Of a DNA stretch of 64,000 nucleotides, positions 59,009 through 64,000 are shown in pieces. The translations under genes and the position numbers were made by a program. Source of the DNA: Brachypodium distachyon (lineage: Eukaryota > Streptophyta > Magnoliopsida > Poales > Poaceae); the NCBI RefSeq assembly GCF_000005505.3, contig NC_016134.3, forward strand, positions 23,387,584-23,451,583, given 5' to 3'. Position 1 is the first letter of the stretch; each line of letters starts with the position of its first letter. Below the pieces are notes generated by a model, which was given only the letters and a program-made list of their open reading frames with translations, ran no database searches and was not told the DNA's origin.

Positions 59009-59253
59009 TGTTAGAGTGATCTCTACCCGAGTGGGCCCAACGGCCCACCGGGCCCTTAGATCCACAGCGCCCTAATCGGGGACGCCCAACCCATTATGGT
59101 TGGCAGGGCCCTGTTACACTGTTCAATATAAAGAGGTGGGGGCGGCGGCACGCAACACAAGGTTCGTCGCTGTGCCGCACACCCCACCGAACAACCGCCT
59201 ACCGATCTAGAGTTCCGCACAAGAGTAACGGGAAGCTCCACCTCCCGCCGCCG
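59009..59253 (+). repeat. Truncated 5' LTR
   Basis: The segment begins TGTTAGAGTGATCTC and matches the 3' LTR through the CTCCCGCCGCCG region. The last ~190 bp of the LTR present at 63388-63581 are absent here. It contains the LTR promoter region (CAATATAAAGAGG). Confidence 0.85.
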
Positions 59254-59617
59254 TTTTTTCTTTTTTTCTAACAGAGGCATTAATTTTTGCTGTATATATT
59301 CAGTTTTGCTGTTTTTTGGTATAATTTTTATCCTATTCAAACTGAACCAACGAGATGTTTGTTTTAGGAAATAGAAAAGTGCAAAATAATGCTTCTGAAA
59401 AGTATAAAGTTATAATTTTTGTTCATAGTTTCCGCTGCAAATAGTTTAAAAGTGTTGTTTCAATATGCAAAGAACATGATTAAAAGTGTTTTATGTTAAT
59501 TGTGATCCTGTTATTTTTTCTTGACCAACGTCATTAATAGCATGATCATGATTAATGGTTAAAGTGTGCATTTAATTCTATTTTTTGCCCAACGGTGATA
59601 TAGATTAAATTGCACAA

Positions 59618-62394
59618 ACAGAAATTCTTCCTCCATTAGAGTTCTCAGAAATAGAGCAATGCGTAGATTGCATCAAAGGAAAGTGTGTAAAACAAATAAA
59701 AAAGGGTGCAATACGTAGCACCAGCACACTCGAAATTATTCACACTATCATTTGTGGACCATTTCCTGTGAAAAGTGTGGATGGTTATGATTTGTTCATA
59801 ACATTCACAGACGACTACTCCCGTTATGGTTACATTTATCCAATAAAAGAAAGGTCAGAAGCATTGGATAAATTTAAAATATTCAAGGCTGAAGTTGAAA
59901 ATCAGCATGATAAAAAGATAAAGATAGTAAGACCCGACCGTGAGGGGGGGGGGGGTACTACGGTGGGCACACCCCATACGGCCAAGTCCCTGGGCCTTTT
60001 GCAAGGTTCCTACAGGAGACTAGAATAATTGCTCAGTATTCAATGCCGGGCGAGCCTCAGCAAAATGGAGTAGCTGAAAGGCGTAACCGTACCCTTATGG
60101 ATATGGTGCGCAGTATGATGAGTTATTCCACATTACCATTGGGATTGTGGATGGAGGCATTAAAAACCGCCATTCACATTCTCAATAGAGTGCCAAGCAA
60201 GTCGGTGCCCAAAACACCGTACGAGCTGTGGACAGGAATAGTGCCCTCTCTACAACACCTGCGGGTGTGGGGGAGCCCAGCTGAGGCCAAAATGTTTAAC
60301 CCAAATATTGCAAAGTTGGATACCAAGACAGTAAGTTGCCATTTCATTGGCTACCCTGAAAGATCAAAAGGTTTTCGTTTCTACTGTCCAGACAAATACA
60401 CAAAGTTTGTGGAAACGAGACACACCGTCTTCTTAGAGGACGAAATGACGAGGGGGAGCACGGTAGCTCGGAAAGTTGATCTTGAGGAGAAGAGGGTGCA
60501 TGCACCTAATCCGATGACTCAAGAGCCATTCTTTTCACTACCTGTTGTTGCCGCACCGACAATCCCTGAGATCGTGGTGCCGACACCTGTTGTGACTCCA
60601 CACATGGCAACAATGAGTGAAGGTCCGGAACCTGTCCTTTAGGAGCCGACTCAACCCATTGTTGCACATGAAAGGGAGCTGCAGCAGCCTGAACATGCGC
60701 CACATGTAGAGACACAGAACATGCCAGAAAATGAGGCCCCTATAAGGTCTCAAAGAGTTAAAAAGTCAGCCATTCCAAAAGATTATAAAGTTTATAATAC
60801 AGAAAGAGTTCATATGGAGAATGATCCCACTTCATATGAAGAAGCCATGAGTGGTTCTCACTCATCGAAGTGGCTGGAGGCCATGGAAGATGAGATGAGA
60901 TTGATGAGTTCTAACGAAGTTTGGGACTTAGAGGAAATTTCTAAAGAAGCCAAAACGGTAGGCTGTAAATGGGTCTACAAAACCAAATATGACTCTAAAG
61001 GGAATATAGAAAAATACAAAGCATGACTCGTGGCAAAAGGATTTACACAAAGAGAAGAAATAGATTACAATGAGACATTTTCACCAGTCTCATGCAAAAA
61101 TTCCTTCAGAATAATAATGGCACTAGTGACGCATTTTGATTAGAGTTACATCAGATGGATGTAAAGACGACATTTCTAAATGGGGATTTAGAAGAAAATG
61201 TTTACATGAAACAACCCAAGGGTTTTATCATGAAAGACAAGAAACACATGGGATGCCGCATAAAGAAATCCATTTATGAATTAAAGCAAGCCTTTAGACA
61301 GTGGTATCTAAAGTTTGATGAGACCCTTAAGAAATTTGGGTTTAAAGAAAATGTTAAGGACAACTGCGTTTATGCAAAATTTAAAAGTGGAAAATATATT
61401 TTCCTAATTCTGTATGTGGATAATATCCTGCTTGCTAGCAGCGATGTCAGTCTACTACTAGAAACAAAAAAGTTTTTGTCCTCAAATTTTGATATGAAAG
61501 ATCTTGGTGAAGCATCATATGTCTTGGGCATAGAAATTCACCGAGATAGAAAAAAATAGGGTTCTAAGACTATCGCAAAAGGCATATTTAGAAAAGATTC
61601 TAAAGAATTACAATATGCATGCGAGCAATGCCACACCTGCTCCTATAGTCAAGGGCGACAGTTTCGGGAAATTTCAATGTCCCAAAAGTCAATATGAGAT
61701 CGATCAAATGAAAGCGGTTCCATATGCTTCGACAGTTGGAAGCCTACAGTATGCACAAGTGTGCACTCGCCCTGACTTAGCTTTTATCACTAGGGTACTC
61801 GGTAGATATCAAGAAAATCCAGGCATAGAGCACCGGAAAATGGTAAAGAAAGCATTTCGTTATGCGCAAGACACAAAAGGCCTCATGCTAACATATAGAA
61901 GATCTGATTCCCTAGAGATAAGAGGGTATTCAGATGCAGATTTTGCGGGAGATAAAGATGTTAGGAAATCCACGTCAGGATATGTATTCACTCTCGCAGG
62001 CGGGGTTATTTCGTGGAGAAGCTCCAAACAGTCAATAGTTGCATCATCCACGATGTATGCAGAATTTATAACATGTTATGAGGCAACGGGGCATGCGATA
62101 TGGTTAAAGAAATTTATATCCGACTTGAAAGTAGTGGATTGTATCGACAAACCACTAAAGATGTACTGCGACAATCAGCCCGCAGTGTTTTATACTCACA
62201 ACAACAAGTCGAGTAATGCTACCAAACCAATAGAGATAAAGTATTATGTTGTGAAAGATAAAATTCAGGATCACACAATAAGTCTCGAGCATATAAAGAC
62301 AAAGGATATGCTTGCGGATCCGCTTACGAAAGGCCTACCACCCAGTGTGTTCAAGGAACACTTAGCCGGCTTGGGTTTAAGGGAAAGTTTATGA
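59618..62394 (+). pseudogene. Copia pol remnant: pre-integrase, integrase, RT, RNase H
   Basis: A GAG-pre-integrase zinc motif (CVDCIKGK) starts the open region. The integrase core follows (DGYDLFITFTDDYSRYG, then [10 protein letters not shown]). The reading frame breaks at a run of G near 59945-59956, there is a TAG at 60640-60642, a TGA at about 61024-61026 (LVAKGF follows), a 1-nt loss near 61141, and another shift near 61557. RT motifs include KTTFLNGDL and YVDN, where YVDD is expected at the catalytic site. RNase H (DADFAGD, SSTMYAE, CDNQPAV) runs to the stop at 62392-62394. Confidence 0.9.
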
Positions 62395-62567
62395 TTTCTG
62401 GATAAAGAATGGCCTGAAAAGAACATAATTTTTTTCAACATGGAAAGGTATGTCATAACTGTCTGATTCTATCGGCAATTGAGCTGAGACGATGAAACAT
62501 GCTCTACGTACTAATCGGTGGTGAAATGAGTAAAGTAAAAAGTATACGGTCAAAATAAAAGTTGAGA

Positions 62568-62580
62568 TCAAGGGGGAGAA
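62568..62580 (+). other. Polypurine tract
   Basis: TCAAGGGGGAGAA lies immediately before the 3' LTR, the priming site for plus-strand DNA synthesis in Copia elements. Confidence 0.85.
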
Positions 62581-63581
62581 TGTTAGAGTGATCTCCACCC
62601 GTATGGGCCCAACGGCCCAACAAGAGTAGGTGGCTTCGGTGAAGGAAACAAACCTATTCTCTGTGCTCTGTTCGGGAAGATCTATTGGCGGCAACATGGG
62701 GCATAAAAACGTCGGGCTGGCTGCTCTTGACATAATGAGATGCTCGAATGCCCTCTTGAAAAGGGAAGAAGGAGCCGTGGGATATCTTAGATAAAACGCT
62801 TTCGTTCCCCATTTAGTACTGAACTAAAGCTTATGCATTGGGCTAGAGAGTGAAGAGAAGTTCTCGCTGTCTATCGTACCAGTTGCCTTGCTTATCTTGG
62901 CTTCTCTAAAGACAAAGACTCTGGTTGAATCTTTCGGGAAAGTCAAAGGCCGAAGATTGGAGTTGGAAAAGCGGAAGCTAAGGGCAAAATAAGAAGTGAA
63001 TAAGAGGATGTGTCTCACCGATCTTCAGAGCCTCTATAGACGCCGGTCTAGTGTGATTCCAGACACGTATTTCCGGCGTATGTAGAGTAGTGTAGTTTTG
63101 CTAGTAAATCTAGTTGTTAGCGAGGAAAGATAGATAAAAGATGGTTTCAATTCTCCATCAATAACATCCAGCTCCAAATGACCGGCCCCTTAGATCCACA
63201 GCGCCCTGATTGGGGGCGCCCAACCCATTATGGTTGGCGGGCCCCTGTTACACTGCACAATATAAAGAGGTGGGGGCCGGCGGCACGCAACACAAGGTTC
63301 ATCGCTGTGCCGCACACCCCACCGAACAACCCCCTACCGATCTAGGGTTCCGCGCAGGAGTAACTGGAAGCTCCGCCTCCCGCTGCCGCTGTCGATCCCC
63401 GTCGCCGTCGCTCCCTCGCCTTTGACCATGTCGTCCGCGCCGTCGGGATCTTCTAGCCAAGGCGATGGTACTGCTCTCCCTCTCTTCTCTCCCTTTTATC
63501 CCATACCCAAAACGAAATCCATTCACAGAAATAGGTTCCTATTTGTACCGATCTACACCTAGAGATATCTAGGATTTAACA
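62581..63581 (+). repeat. 3' LTR, interrupted by 562 bp of foreign DNA
   Basis: LTR sequence occupies 62581-62618 and 63181-63581 (about 439 bp in all), starting TGTTAGAG and ending TTAACA. It aligns with the 5' LTR apart from substitutions and the missing part there. Confidence 0.85.
62619..63180. other. Non-LTR insertion inside the 3' LTR
   Basis: This 562-bp segment has no counterpart in the 5' LTR, no inverted ends, no target duplication and no open frame with homology. Its purine-rich, moderately GC-balanced wording resembles plant mitochondrial intergenic DNA, so a nuclear insertion of organellar DNA is the leading guess. The source is unconfirmed. Confidence 0.6.
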
Positions 63582-63743
63582 ACAATTAACCTATGATGGA
63601 TGGAATATCAACTTACATATAGCCATGCTTTTGCCTTCCATTTGGTGCACGCCAGAATTGTACGTATTCGATCGTGGCCTCGTGTGGTGTTCATTTCCGT
63701 TGCTGCACCGGTGCCTCAGCCTATGTCAAATGTCAAAGTAATA

Positions 63744-63855
63744 CTCCTCCGTCTCATATCAAATGACGAAATATTACATGTATCTAGACGTTTTTTTTAG
63801 TATAGATACGTCTATATTTGGACAAATTTGAGTCACTTATTATGAGATGGAGGAA
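63744..63855. mobile_element. Stowaway MITE
   Basis: The ends CTCCTCCGTCTCA and TGAGATGGAGGA flank the subterminal 'TACATGTATCTAGACG' family sequence seen at 14443 and 43613. The terminus has lost a few bases. Confidence 0.7.
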
Positions 63856-64000
63856 AGAGTTTAAGAACAAAAAATTAACCAAGTGTGAGCTCGGTCTGAG
63901 AGATTGATGACCAGTTCGGACCGAGACAACAAATTCAGTGGCCTAGATGCATTTTATTCGATACACGCTCTGATGCACTATTACTTTTAGTTTATAGAAT
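63856..64000. other. Right edge, no feature recognised
   Basis: Short AT-rich tail of the window with nothing that can be supported. Confidence 0.4.

Larger units (their letters stand above)
59009..63581 (+). mobile_element. Degenerate Copia LTR retrotransposon
   Basis: The element is bounded by TG (59009) and CA (63581) with an exact 5-bp target duplication ACAAT at 59004-59008 and 63582-63586. Pol order is integrase, reverse transcriptase, RNase H, which is Copia. The primer-binding site, gag and part of the 5' LTR are deleted. The polypurine tract and 3' LTR remain, the latter enlarged by an insertion. It is not autonomous. Confidence 0.93.

Overview
The window is plant nuclear DNA, almost certainly from a grass and probably a Pooideae grass. 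Genes have many short GT-AG introns, and Stowaway MITEs with CTCCCTCCG ends and TA target sites recur throughout. GC-rich first exons sit beside AT-rich intergenic DNA full of small DNA transposons, and the protein sequences look like the grass versions of their families. No bacterial, viral or CRISPR features were seen.

Layout. (1) 1-3.6 kb: a possible exon running off the left edge, a SINE with target-site duplications, and Stowaway elements. (2) 3.6-19.1 kb, minus strand: a large multi-exon gene for the splicing factor PRP40A (two WW domains, several FF domains, Lys/Glu-rich tail). It has a 5' UTR exon at about 18.8-19.1 kb and several apparent lesions. (3) 19.2-23.5 kb: a complex of GGGCC-rich, hAT-like repeats. 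(4) 23.6-28.5 kb, plus strand: a nine-exon plastid ClpC-type Hsp100 chaperone of 943 aa. (5) 29.4-35.8 kb, minus strand: a ten-exon endonuclease III (NTH1) of 356 aa with two hAT MITEs in its introns. (6) 35.8-40.6 kb: an intergenic MITE cluster with a (GA)n microsatellite. (7) 40.6-46.5 kb, plus strand: an eleven-exon SREBP-regulating-gene (SPRING/DUF2054) protein of 263 aa. (8) 47.05-47.85 kb, minus strand: an intronless GUN4 of 266 aa. (9) 50.5-56.7 kb: a Harbinger-type element carrying a LINE insertion flanked by direct repeats of about 550 bp. The LINE is itself an in-frame chimera of two LINEs. (10) 57.0-58.2 kb, minus strand: a two-exon vWA-domain protein of 360 aa. (11) 59.0-63.6 kb: a degenerate Copia retrotransposon with an intact 5-bp target duplication, a gutted 5' end, and 562 bp of foreign-looking DNA inside its 3' LTR.

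How the genes relate. ClpC and GUN4 act in chloroplasts, and plant NTH1 proteins are known to work on organellar DNA, so three plastid-related nuclear genes lie within about 24 kb. ClpC feeds substrates to the Clp protease, which is known to turn over tetrapyrrole-pathway enzymes, while GUN4 activates Mg-chelatase in that pathway. This is a thematic link and not evidence of co-regulation, since the genes have separate promoters and mixed orientation. The most unusual objects are the chimeric LINE with its long flanking duplications, the filler DNA in the Copia LTR, and the lesions in PRP40A. I did not find a clearly new multi-gene system. Exon borders were placed by eye from splice consensus, codon phase and family conservation.
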